Below are positions 10,101-14,791 of a stretch of 14,791 nt of DNA, piece after piece. The notes under the pieces were generated by a model. The model made no database searches. It had not been told where the DNA came from and saw nothing but the letters and a program-made list of their open reading frames with translations. The position numbers were made by a program, and so were the translations under genes. Source of the DNA: Clostridium_AI sp002297865. GTDB taxonomy: Bacteria > Bacillota > Clostridia > Lachnospirales > Lachnospiraceae. The stretch spans positions 1 to 14,791 of the forward strand of contig CALFNR010000043.1 in NCBI GenBank assembly GCA_937903005.1, read 5' to 3'. Numbering within the stretch: position 1 is the stretch's first letter; every line of letters begins with the position of its first letter.

Positions 10101-13100
10101 GGAGGATGCGAAGAGAGACGGAGATCCTATTTATGGTGTAATTGTTGCATCAGGTATGAATCAAGATGGTGCAAGCAATGGAATAACAGCACCAAATGGT
10201 CTGTCACAAGAAAAATTAATTCGTGAGGTATATGAACAAGCCAATATCGATCCGAATGATATTTCTTATATTGAAACACATGGTACAGGAACAAAACTAG
10301 GTGACCCTGTTGAGTTCAATGCGTTAGACAGAATTTACAAAAAGTCTAAGGCTGATGAGAGAAAATGTGTACTTGGCAGTGTAAAGACAAACATAGGACA
10401 TACAGGAGCAGCATCCGGTGTCATTGGTTTGATTAAAGTTTTGCTTTGTTTGCAACATAAAGAGTATCCAGGAATGTATGGGTTTGAGACAACAAATTCA
10501 CTAATTGAGTTAGAACAGTCTGTGTTTGAGATTAATACTGAGAATGAGAAATGGATATCTGGTGCCAAACCAAGAATGGCAGCGATTAATTCATTTGGAC
10601 ATAGTGGAACAAATGTACATATTGTGGTAGAAGAATATTCGAAATCAACAGAAGCAGTTACAGTACAAAAATCACAATTCGTCCCTATTTCAGCAAATTG
10701 TGATGAGAGCTTAAAGAAATACTGTGAAAAACTTGCAGATTGGATTGATTATTGCGGAAAAACGGTTAAGCTAAATGAAGTTGCATATACCCTTCAAAAT
10801 GGAAGAGAAGACAGAACTGCTCGAGTAATTTTCTTCGTAAGCAGTATAGAAGAACTCTCATGCAATTTACGAAAGTTTGTACAGAGCAGTGCAAAAGAAG
10901 TACCTAACTGCTGGTATCATAATGTTAAGAACGAAAAGAACAACTTGGAATTCTTAAGCGGCGATGAAGATTTTCAATTCATTATATCAAGCTGGTACAA
11001 GAAAGGACTGTACTCTCAGATTGCAAAATGGTGGATTAATGGAAATGAAATCGATTGGAAGCAGCTATTTGGAATAAGTCATAAAGAACATATTCCTTCC
11101 TATGCATTTAAGAATCAGAGATATTCCATAAAGAGTCGCCAGAAAGCTGTTACAGTGGCTTTGCAAGAGTTTACAGTGAATTCTAAGTGCAGGGGTCTGC
11201 TACAAGAAAACTGTTCTGATTTTTCAAGTTATAAGTACCGTTCTTGTTTTACAGGAGAGGAGAAGATGCTTTCGGATCATGTCATGAATGGAAAACGGAT
11301 ATTCCCTGGAACTGCATACATGGTAATGGCAATGGAAGCGTTCAAACGTGCGCTTGGTTCCAAGTACAATCAGACAAACATGATATGTCTGGAAAAAGTC
11401 GTAATGGTAAATCCACTAGTTGTGGACGGAAAAACAGAAGTAGTAATCAGCCTACACAGAAGTGAAGAGCGAGTGACAGCATATCGTATTGAAAAGGATG
11501 AAAAGATGTTACTAAATCAGGGTACTCTAAAGCTTCTTAAAAATCAGGAAAAGACTGTAGATTTAGTAAGAATAAGAGAAAGATGCAGACAAAAGGAATT
11601 GACAAAAAGTGAGTGTTACAATGCGTTCCAGAAAGCAGGTTTCCATTATGGTGAAACATTTAGAGGAATTGAAAAATTATATTTCAATCAAAATGAAGCG
11701 TTAGCAGAAATTCATTTTATGTCAAATGAGGAAGGGTATCTCGTACATCCTGGACTATTGGATTCTGCACTTCAAGCTGTGGCGGGACTAAATAGTATCC
11801 GTCATGGTGATATGGCACAGTTACCATATGTAATTGAGAAATGTGTGATTCGAAAAGAAGTAACACAAAAGATGTGGTCTTATGTTCAGTGTAGAGAAGA
11901 TAAGGGACGTATTCAGTACGACATTGAACTGTGTGATGAACAGGGAAAAAGCTTAATTAGTATATATGGTTATAGTATGCGCTCTCTTAAGAAAGCAGAC
12001 CATAGTAAAGAACAGGTAAAAGAAGAGCTTCTTATTATGACTGCAGGAATGGAAACAATAGAAAATGCATCGGAAGCAGACGAATTAAATGTAGAGAAGG
12101 TCGTAATCCTAACTCGAAGTGCATACGAAAAAACTGGTTGTCAGACAGATGTGGATAAGTTAGAGCATTATATACTGGAAGCAGAAGATAATAGGAATCC
12201 AGATGAAAAATATGAATCTTATGCATGTCAGCTGATTAATGCGTTAAAGAAAATTCTGATGAAATATGCAAATCAGAATGTATTTATCAAACTATTCTAC
12301 GATAAAGATGAACCATATTGTCAAGGCTTAGGAAGTATTCTTAAGACTGCAAAATGTGAACATCCAAATGTTTTATGGGAGACTGTATGTCTAGCGGATA
12401 ATTTCATGCAAAATCATATCTTATATGTAAACAGGAAAATGTTACAAAAAGAAATTGTGTTAGGCAATACGAAAAGCCAGATGAAAAGGCTGACAGAAGT
12501 AGCGGAAGAACCAAAGGTGTATGCACCTTGGAAGGATAAAAAGGTATACTTGATAACAGGTGGTGCTGGAAAACTTGGGCTGCTGTTTGCCAAAGATATC
12601 GTTTCAAAAGCGAAGAATGTTACGATTATTCTTTTGGGAAGGTCAGAACTGAAAGAGGCAACGTACAATGAAATCGCGGATTTAAATCAGAATGGAGCTT
12701 GTGTTGTGTATTATCGTGCTGATATTACGAATGCCAAGGCGGTCAAACAGGTATTAGAAAGCGTAAGAAATGAATATGATGAGGTAGAAGGAATTATTCA
12801 TTGCGCAGGAATCATAAAAGACAGCTTGATTCTAAAAACAGATTTAGGAAGCTGCAAAGAGGTCCTAGATGTTAAAGTAAAAGGATTCCAGAATCTACAT
12901 GAAGCATCGAAAGACATGAAGTTGAGCTTCTTTGTATGCTGTTCCTCTTATGCAGCAGCATTTGGAAATGTCGGTCAAGTCGCATATGCTGGGGCTAATG
13001 CTTATATGGATAGCATGGCAGTTATGAGAAATGAGGCTGTAAGACGAGGTGAATGTTATGGAAAAACGCTTTCTATTAATTGGCCTTACTGGAAAGATGG

Positions 13101-14791
13101 TGGCATGAGGGTACCCGCAGAGAAACTAGAAAAAGTCTACCAGTATACAGGAATGAGTCCATTGAATGCAGAAACAGGGCTGAAGGCATTATACACCTGC
13201 ATGAATACGATGGAGGGGCAAGTCATTATTTTGCAGGGGGATAAAAATAAGATGAAAGAAACACTTTTTGAAAAGCAAGTTATTAAACAAAGAGTAGAGA
13301 GTAAGGCGGACACCAGCAAAGCAAGTGTCGGTGGAAAAGACAAGAAATATGTAAGTAGAGAACGTTTAATGGAAGATATGAAAAAAATTGTATCGGGCAT
13401 AATTGAAGTAAGTGTAGAAGACGTTGATGTGATTACGGAGTTTGGGGAATATGGATTTGACTCTGTAACCTATACTGAATTTTCCAATGCAATAAACGAA
13501 GCGTATCATATCAGTCTGTTACCAACTGTTTTCTATGAATTTAATAACATTGAAAAACTGGGAGAATATATCGAGAAGGAATATGGTGAATTAGAAGATA
13601 ATTCCAGTGAAAGTAATGAGGAATATATTGAACCAGAACGGAACGAGATTGAGTTCTTCGAACAAAGTTATGAAGAGGCAGCATTCGACGAGGAACAAAA
13701 AGACGTATCGGAAGTTTACATCGAGTGTGAAGTGGCTGACAATGTAGAAAAGCAGGAGACTGAGCGAAAAGAAGAAAAGCAGAAAATTGCTATTGTTGGA
13801 GTCAGCGCTCAGTTTCCAGGAGCAAAAGATATTGACCAGTATTGGGATAATTTAAAGGATGGAAAAGAATCAATTCAGAAAGTCCCAAAGGAAAGATGGG
13901 ATTGGAGAGAATACTATGGGAATCCACAAAGAGAACCAGGTAAAACAAATGTCATTTGGGGCGGTTTTATAGAAGGAGTTGATCAGTTTGATCCACTGTT
14001 CTTTGGAATTTCTCCAAAACAGGCAGAACTAATGGATCCAAAACAGCGGTTGATCCTGCAGCATGCATGGAAGGCTATTGAAGATGCTGGTTACGCGCCA
14101 TCTAGTTTAGCAGGAACAAAGACAGGTGTATTTATTGGTACTGGAGCAAGTGAGTACGGAACAATTATTGGAAATAGCGTGAATATAAAAGATGGTTATT
14201 CTGTTGTAGGAAATGCATCTGCTATGGAGGCAAACAGAATCAGTTACTTCCTTGATTTGCATGGACCAAGCGAACCAGTAGATACAGCTTGTTCCAGCTC
14301 ACTGATTGCATTGCATCGAGCAGTTCGAGCAATTCGAAGTGGGGAATGTGAAGGAGCATTAGTTGGTGGATGTAATATAATGTTAACCCCTGATTTACAT
14401 ATTGGATTTAGCAGAAGTAACATGTTAAGTGTGGATGGACATTGTAAAACATTCTCTGATAAGGCGGATGGATATGTTAGAGGAGAAGGAGTTGGCGTTG
14501 TGTATTTGAAGCCTCTTAATCAGGCAATAGAAGACCATGATCACATTTATGGTGTTATATTAGGCACGAGTGATAACCATGGTGGAAAAGCAAATTCCAT
14601 TACAGCTCCGAATCCAATAGCACAAAGGCAAGTGCTTAAGGAGGCATATGAAGATGCAGGAATACATCCAAGTACAGTAACTTACGTTGAAGCGCATGGT
14701 ACTGGTACAGAGCTAGGTGATCCGATTGAGTACAATTGTTTATGTGAGAGTTTCGCAGAAGAATATAAGAATTCTAAGAAAATAGAGAATG
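4180..14791 (+). CDS. Trans-AT modular polyketide synthase, 3'-partial: ACP-KS-KR-cMT-ACP-KS-DH-KR-ACP-KS...
   Basis: A giant assembly-line synthase of which 3,537 codons are visible with no stop. It completes module 1 with its N-terminal ACP, then carries a C-methylating module, a dehydrating module and the start of a fourth KS. Residues: ACP1 (Ser75), KS2 160-593 (Cys330, His465, His505), KR2 about 766-1215, cMT about 1271-1567, ACP2 (Ser1649), KS3 1742-2153 (Cys1899, His2034, His2074), DH2 about 2331-2605 (His2367, Asp2528), KR3 about 2611-3024, ACP3 (Ser3095), KS4 from 3202 (Cys3371, His3506). GTG 4180 was chosen because it is the first start codon after an in-frame stop at 4159, has a G-rich Shine-Dalgarno five bases upstream, and keeps a helical N-terminus ahead of ACP1. 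It overlaps gene 1 by 17 nt, so translation is probably coupled. KR2 and KS3 carry unusual residues. No AT, ER or thioesterase is seen. Confidence 0.95.
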   Translation, partial: MKNQYKALYDKLKSGDLDGINAKNAIQQLLVNTEEENSLYHKTLMLLKSVLSPIIKVPVERIEEEAAFDEYGINSIMIMDMTEELEKTFKGLSQTLFYECSNVKELTYYFINNYNDVLQKRFVEKKEPCKKDNQRSVEKAVPKPVLKDDKAKEAKTNEEDIAIIGIAGSYPDSDDLDALWENLRNGKDCIREIPKDRWDYKKYYSENKNEGAIDSKWGGFLNEVDEFDSLLFHISPVEADKMDPQERIFLQCVYHLFEDAGYTKKTLKKDDKAKVGVYVGVMYEEYQFYGVEEQQKHNEIALGGNAASIANRISYVFNLNGPSIAINTMCSSSLTTIHLACQSIKSGECDVAVAGGVNISIHPNKYITLAQGNFASSKGRCESFGNSGDGYVPGEGVGAVLIKPLSRAIEDGDHIYGVIKGSAINHGGRTNGYTVPNPNMQAEVIESALKQANMNPRTISYLEAHGTGTILGDPIEIAGLEKVYKKYSGDVKYCSIGSVKSNIGHCEGAAGVAAITKVLLQMKYKKLVPSLHAEVLNKKIDFEHSPFVVQQDLQDWEKPEIEIDGVTQTYPRRAGISAFGAGGSNAHIILEEYDEAAEQILENYNKPYMIVLSARTKKSLYEACNQLLSALEAHKYQESDLPRIAYTLQVGREEMHVRTGFVISSIEELKEALKERLSSQSSDESCFKEVMELTSEDRLDREYQLIQYIQQKNYDEVVKLWEKGCLVDWNLFYSEKKPVKISLPTYVFEKKKHWYKKREAQKESVMLYEPVWKTTAQDNLEAGTSKRVFFVYRASAIPMLNILDDYYQKAGAFTQRMIVHEDVPCDFGFMEKEEFDTIFYLSEMGVGKVENINQDTIYFLQFAKAVKKYARAKKKLNCYILTFNNYGYKETPVHLMNGGITGVTYSLAQSSVGLKVRSLDLSVDEVNQCVNKDKLAQTVIGAKPSASGEVVIVRDLETYRQNFRKIALPAKETFSSDGVYVILGGTGTVGSIITRFMIRNHNAKIVWLGRKDKDAKEVKEKQRSCAFCGNEPAYVQADVTDYDQVKTAISQIRNTYGKIRGAIFSGVVFDIHNEIATTTIEQFERILEVKTNGSMNFYNVLEQDDLDFLCYFSSGQSFDFSPAGNLCAYASGITFTDTLVRYLQKKAKFPVGCINWGFWKSSVSEAFGKNLDNCIEDEQGFEMFSYAAAVMKQQSASQIVCMDLEHMKGSERYLEKDTDAVSILAHVNQEYDTSSFTQEYGDRLELPKDLEDAIVRVLGVRVKNALAGKLSEKYVLWMDECKRILEEHIELEQGGIVSDSQIEDQWNKVAEKYSAKEDYKVSIRLLNECLNNLSDILEGKVAATDVIFPNGTMELVESIYSQNSIEDFYNEVLADYVIRCMEVIKTRKKTGKIRILEVGAGTGGTSCIVLKKLAPYRDNVEYYYTDISNSFLVFAKDKFSEYRDFMTFKIWNAEEAYQGTEKFDIILATNVLHSTRNMRQTLQNIHNAMSVKSILLVNEITDKNLVETLTFGLLDGWWKFDDPECRILGSPLLSNAKWKEVLNASGFSKVVLPLEHSAKIKQQVILAEHDGIVTENLPLKTETEKVKKVAAKKVEAVTYRNDMKKQDSKKTSFKGALEKDVKAILGEVLNLEEDEIKSNEAFSDYGLDSILGSSFIGKLNDTFHIELNNAILFDYTSAQLLADYVLECYPEQVEQIYGATQDVKEDSVPVEDIVYVEEVLQEDRSSEKEEYVGSNRMEADCKIAVIGMSGQFPDASTVEELWNNLLLGKNCVHELPKEYLDIENYYDSEQQTGKTYCKWGGILSEKEYFEPLFFNISPRDAADMSIHQRLILQEGWKAIEDAGYNPKTLSGSKTGVYIGAEPVKTVGDSFVGSSDAIVSSRLSYLLNLNGPALTVNTGCSSSAAAIHLACESLKSGAVDMALAGGIYADLNQQSLIALSAIGMLSKSGKCHTFDESADGTVMSEGVGVVVLKRLEDAKRDGDPIYGVIVASGMNQDGASNGITAPNGLSQEKLIREVYEQANIDPNDISYIETHGTGTKLGDPVEFNALDRIYKKSKADERKCVLGSVKTNIGHTGAASGVIGLIKVLLCLQHKEYPGMYGFETTNSLIELEQSVFEINTENEKWISGAKPRMAAINSFGHSGTNVHIVVEEYSKSTEAVTVQKSQFVPISANCDESLKKYCEKLADWIDYCGKTVKLNEVAYTLQNGREDRTARVIFFVSSIEELSCNLRKFVQSSAKEVPNCWYHNVKNEKNNLEFLSGDEDFQFIISSWYKKGLYSQIAKWWINGNEIDWKQLFGISHKEHIPSYAFKNQRYSIKSRQKAVTVALQEFTVNSKCRGLLQENCSDFSSYKYRSCFTGEEKMLSDHVMNGKRIFPGTAYMVMAMEAFKRALGSKYNQTNMICLEKVVMVNPLVVDGKTEVVISLHRSEERVTAYRIEKDEKMLLNQGTLKLLKNQEKTVDLVRIRERCRQKELTKSECYNAFQKAGFHYGETFRGIEKLYFNQNEALAEIHFMSNEEGYLVHPGLLDSALQAVAGLNSIRHGDMAQLPYVIEKCVIRKEVTQKMWSYVQCREDKGRIQYDIELCDEQGKSLISIYGYSMRSLKKADHSKEQVKEELLIMTAGMETIENASEADELNVEKVVILTRSAYEKTGCQTDVDKLEHYILEAEDNRNPDEKYESYACQLINALKKILMKYANQNVFIKLFYDKDEPYCQGLGSILKTAKCEHPNVLWETVCLADNFMQNHILYVNRKMLQKEIVLGNTKSQMKRLTEVAEEPKVYAPWKDKKVYLITGGAGKLGLLFAKDIVSKAKNVTIILLGRSELKEATYNEIADLNQNGACVVYYRADITNAKAVKQVLESVRNEYDEVEGIIHCAGIIKDSLILKTDLGSCKEVLDVKVKGFQNLHEASKDMKLSFFVCCSSYAAAFGNVGQVAYAGANAYMDSMAVMRNEAVRRGECYGKTLSINWPYWKDGGMRVPAEKLEKVYQYTGMSPLNAETGLKALYTCMNTMEGQVIILQGDKNKMKETLFEKQVIKQRVESKADTSKASVGGKDKKYVSRERLMEDMKKIVSGIIEVSVEDVDVITEFGEYGFDSVTYTEFSNAINEAYHISLLPTVFYEFNNIEKLGEYIEKEYGELEDNSSESNEEYIEPERNEIEFFEQSYEEAAFDEEQKDVSEVYIECEVADNVEKQETERKEEKQKIAIVGVSAQFPGAKDIDQYWDNLKDGKESIQKVPKERWDWREYYGNPQREPGKTNVIWGGFIEGVDQFDPLFFGISPKQAELMDPKQRLILQHAWKAIEDAGYAPSSLAGTKTGVFIGTGASEYGTIIGNSVNIKDGYSVVGNASAMEANRISYFLDLHGPSEPVDTACSSSLIALHRAVRAIRSGECEGALVGGCNIMLTPDLHIGFSRSNMLSVDGHCKTFSDKADGYVRGEGVGVVYLKPLNQAIEDHDHIYGVILGTSDNHGGKANSITAPNPIAQRQVLKEAYEDAGIHPSTVTYVEAHGTGTELGDPIEYNCLCESFAEEYKNSKKIEN
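4318..4530 (+). other. Acyl carrier protein domain ACP1 (completes module 1)
   Basis: Carrier domain near the N-terminus of gene 2. The phosphopantetheine serine is in DEYGINSIMIMDM (Ser75, nt 4402). The usual GxDS reads GINS, so the Asp before the serine is replaced by Asn. The Trp that marks ACPs used in beta-branching is absent. It serves the KS1-DH1-KR1 set of the preceding protein. Confidence 0.88.
4657..5958 (+). other. Ketosynthase domain KS2
   Basis: Runs from EDIAIIGIAGSYP to FGAGGSNAHIILEEY. The catalytic triad is complete: Cys330 in NTMCSSS (nt 5167), His465 in EAHGTGT (5572) and His505 in NIGHCEG (5692). The residue before the cysteine is Met, where KS1 and KS4 have Ala. NHGGRTNGYTVPNP is typical of trans-AT ketosynthases. 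By position it should receive the enoyl chain from ACP1. Confidence 0.96.
6475..7830 (+). other. Ketoreductase-like domain KR2, probably impaired
   Basis: The structural half starts near YEPVWK (6481). The Rossmann half has LGGTGTVG (from about 7126), WLGRK and DVTD, so NADPH binding looks possible. Lys1090, Ser1114 and Tyr1129 can be placed. However, Ser to Tyr spacing is 15 residues rather than the 13 of KR1 and KR3, and the YxxxN motif reads YASGI, with Ile1133 in place of the catalytic Asn. The B-type Asp is replaced by His in my manual alignment. It may be inactive, slow or A-type. Confidence 0.8.
7990..8880 (+). other. C-methyltransferase domain (cMT)
   Basis: SAM-dependent methyltransferase that methylates the alpha carbon of the beta-ketoacyl-ACP. 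SAM motif I is ILEVGAGTGGTS (residues 1396-1404 cover its core). A His in NVLHSTRN (His1473, nt 8596) and a Glu in LLVNEIT (Glu1499, nt 8674), 26 residues apart, match the His-Glu dyad known from PKS C-methyltransferases. The conserved GLLDGWWKF segment follows. The order KR then cMT then ACP is common in trans-AT modules. Confidence 0.92.
9013..9270 (+). other. Acyl carrier protein domain ACP2 (methylating module)
   Basis: Canonical carrier domain with the phosphopantetheine serine in DYGLDSILGSS (Ser1649, nt 9124) and a C-terminal helix ending near YPEQVEQIYG. It lacks the beta-branching Trp. It would hold the alpha-methylated intermediate made by KS2, cMT and possibly KR2 before transfer to KS3. 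A Lys-rich linker (about 8926-9012) separates it from the cMT. Confidence 0.93.
9403..10638 (+). other. Ketosynthase domain KS3, divergent
   Basis: Runs from KIAVIGMSGQFP to FGHSGTNVHIVVEEY. The catalytic residues Cys1899 (NTGCSSS, nt 9874), His2034 (ETHGTGT, 10279) and His2074 (NIGHTGA, 10399) are present. It differs from KS1, KS2 and KS4: MSIHQRLIL in place of MDPxxR, Gly before the active Cys, no RWDW/Y motif near the N-terminus, and NQDGASNGITAPNG in place of the N-S/H-GG form. By position it accepts the alpha-methylated chain. Confidence 0.95.
11170..11995 (+). other. Dehydratase domain DH2
   Basis: Double-hotdog dehydratase. His2367 (nt 11278) lies in LSDHVMNGKRIFPGTAY, an intact HxxxGxxxxP. 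Asp2528 (nt 11761) lies in HPGLLDSALQA. The YGxxF element is also intact (FHYGETFRGI). It should be fully active on the hydroxyacyl chain made by KR3 and give the alkene delivered to KS4. Confidence 0.94.
12010..13250 (+). other. Ketoreductase domain KR3
   Basis: The structural half (about 12010-12530) shows no enoylreductase signature. The Rossmann half has TGGAGKLG (from about 12556) and LLGRS. The tetrad Lys2899, Ser2923, Tyr2936 and Asn2940 (YAGAN) is complete, with the same Ser-Tyr spacing as KR1. CAGIIKDS keeps the B-type Asp (2881, nt 12820), consistent with pairing to the preceding DH2. Confidence 0.93.
13357..13590 (+). other. Acyl carrier protein domain ACP3 (module 3)
   Basis: Carrier domain with its serine in EYGFDSVTYTEF (Ser3095, nt 13462) and a final helix ending EYIEKEYGE. 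No beta-branching Trp is seen. A Glu/Asp-rich linker of about 60 residues (13591-13782) joins it to KS4. Confidence 0.93.
13783..14791 (+). other. Ketosynthase domain KS4, truncated by the window edge
   Basis: Starts at KIAIVGVSAQFPGA. Cys3371 lies in DTACSSSL (nt 14290) and His3506 in EAHGTGT (14695); the second histidine lies beyond the edge. Unlike KS3 it has the usual RWDWREYY, MDPKQR and NHGGKANSITAPNP motifs. It should accept the enoyl chain from ACP3. Whether it elongates or is a non-elongating KS cannot be settled without the missing part. Confidence 0.95.

Noticed and set aside
165..10638. Non-elongating KS (KS0) among KS1 to KS3
   Set aside because: All three keep the Cys and both catalytic His residues.
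11244..11465. 73-residue plus-strand open frame
   Set aside because: Out of frame within DH2 of gene 2, where the catalytic motif HxxxGxxxxP is read in the main frame.
12010..12530. Possible enoylreductase between DH2 and KR3
   Set aside because: No nucleotide-binding glycine motif of an ER; length and position fit the structural half of KR3.
4318..13590. ACPs as beta-branching carriers
   Set aside because: None of the three has the Trp after the DSL-type motif that marks HMG-synthase-cassette ACPs.

Overview
The window is a piece of a modular trans-acyltransferase (trans-AT) type I polyketide synthase cluster. The DNA is AT-rich with A/T-ending codons and abundant AGA and ATA codons, which suggests a low-GC Firmicute, probably a clostridium; I cannot name a species. 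Every base lies in one of two overlapping plus-strand reading frames, so there is no intergenic space, RNA gene, mobile element, CRISPR array or cluster promoter. Neither gene is complete: the first runs in from the left edge and the second runs off the right edge.

Layout: gene 1 (1-4196) carries the last helix of an ACP, then KS1, a post-KS linker, DH1 and KR1, and stops without an ACP. Gene 2 (GTG at 4180, 17-nt overlap) opens with that missing ACP, followed by KS2-KR2-cMT-ACP2, KS3-DH2-KR3-ACP3 and the start of KS4. No AT domain is present; each complete KS is followed by a short linker that ends in a more or less conserved LPTYxF-type motif (LPTYPF, LPTYVF, IPSYAF). A free-standing malonyl-AT encoded elsewhere would have to load the ACPs.

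How the genes work together: by colinearity, module 1 (KS1-DH1-KR1 in protein 1, ACP1 in protein 2) should make an alpha,beta-alkene. Module 2 adds an alpha-methyl group, with a beta-hydroxyl or, because KR2 looks damaged, a beta-ketone. Module 3 makes a second alkene, which passes to KS4. The inferred fragment is R-CH=CH-CH(OH) or C(=O)-CH(CH3)-CH=CH-CO-S-ACP.

The points most worth a second look are the module split at a seven-G run, where losing one G would fuse both genes into one continuous frame; the atypical active site of KR2; and KS3, whose sequence differs strongly from its three neighbours and which sits where the alpha-methylated intermediate arrives.
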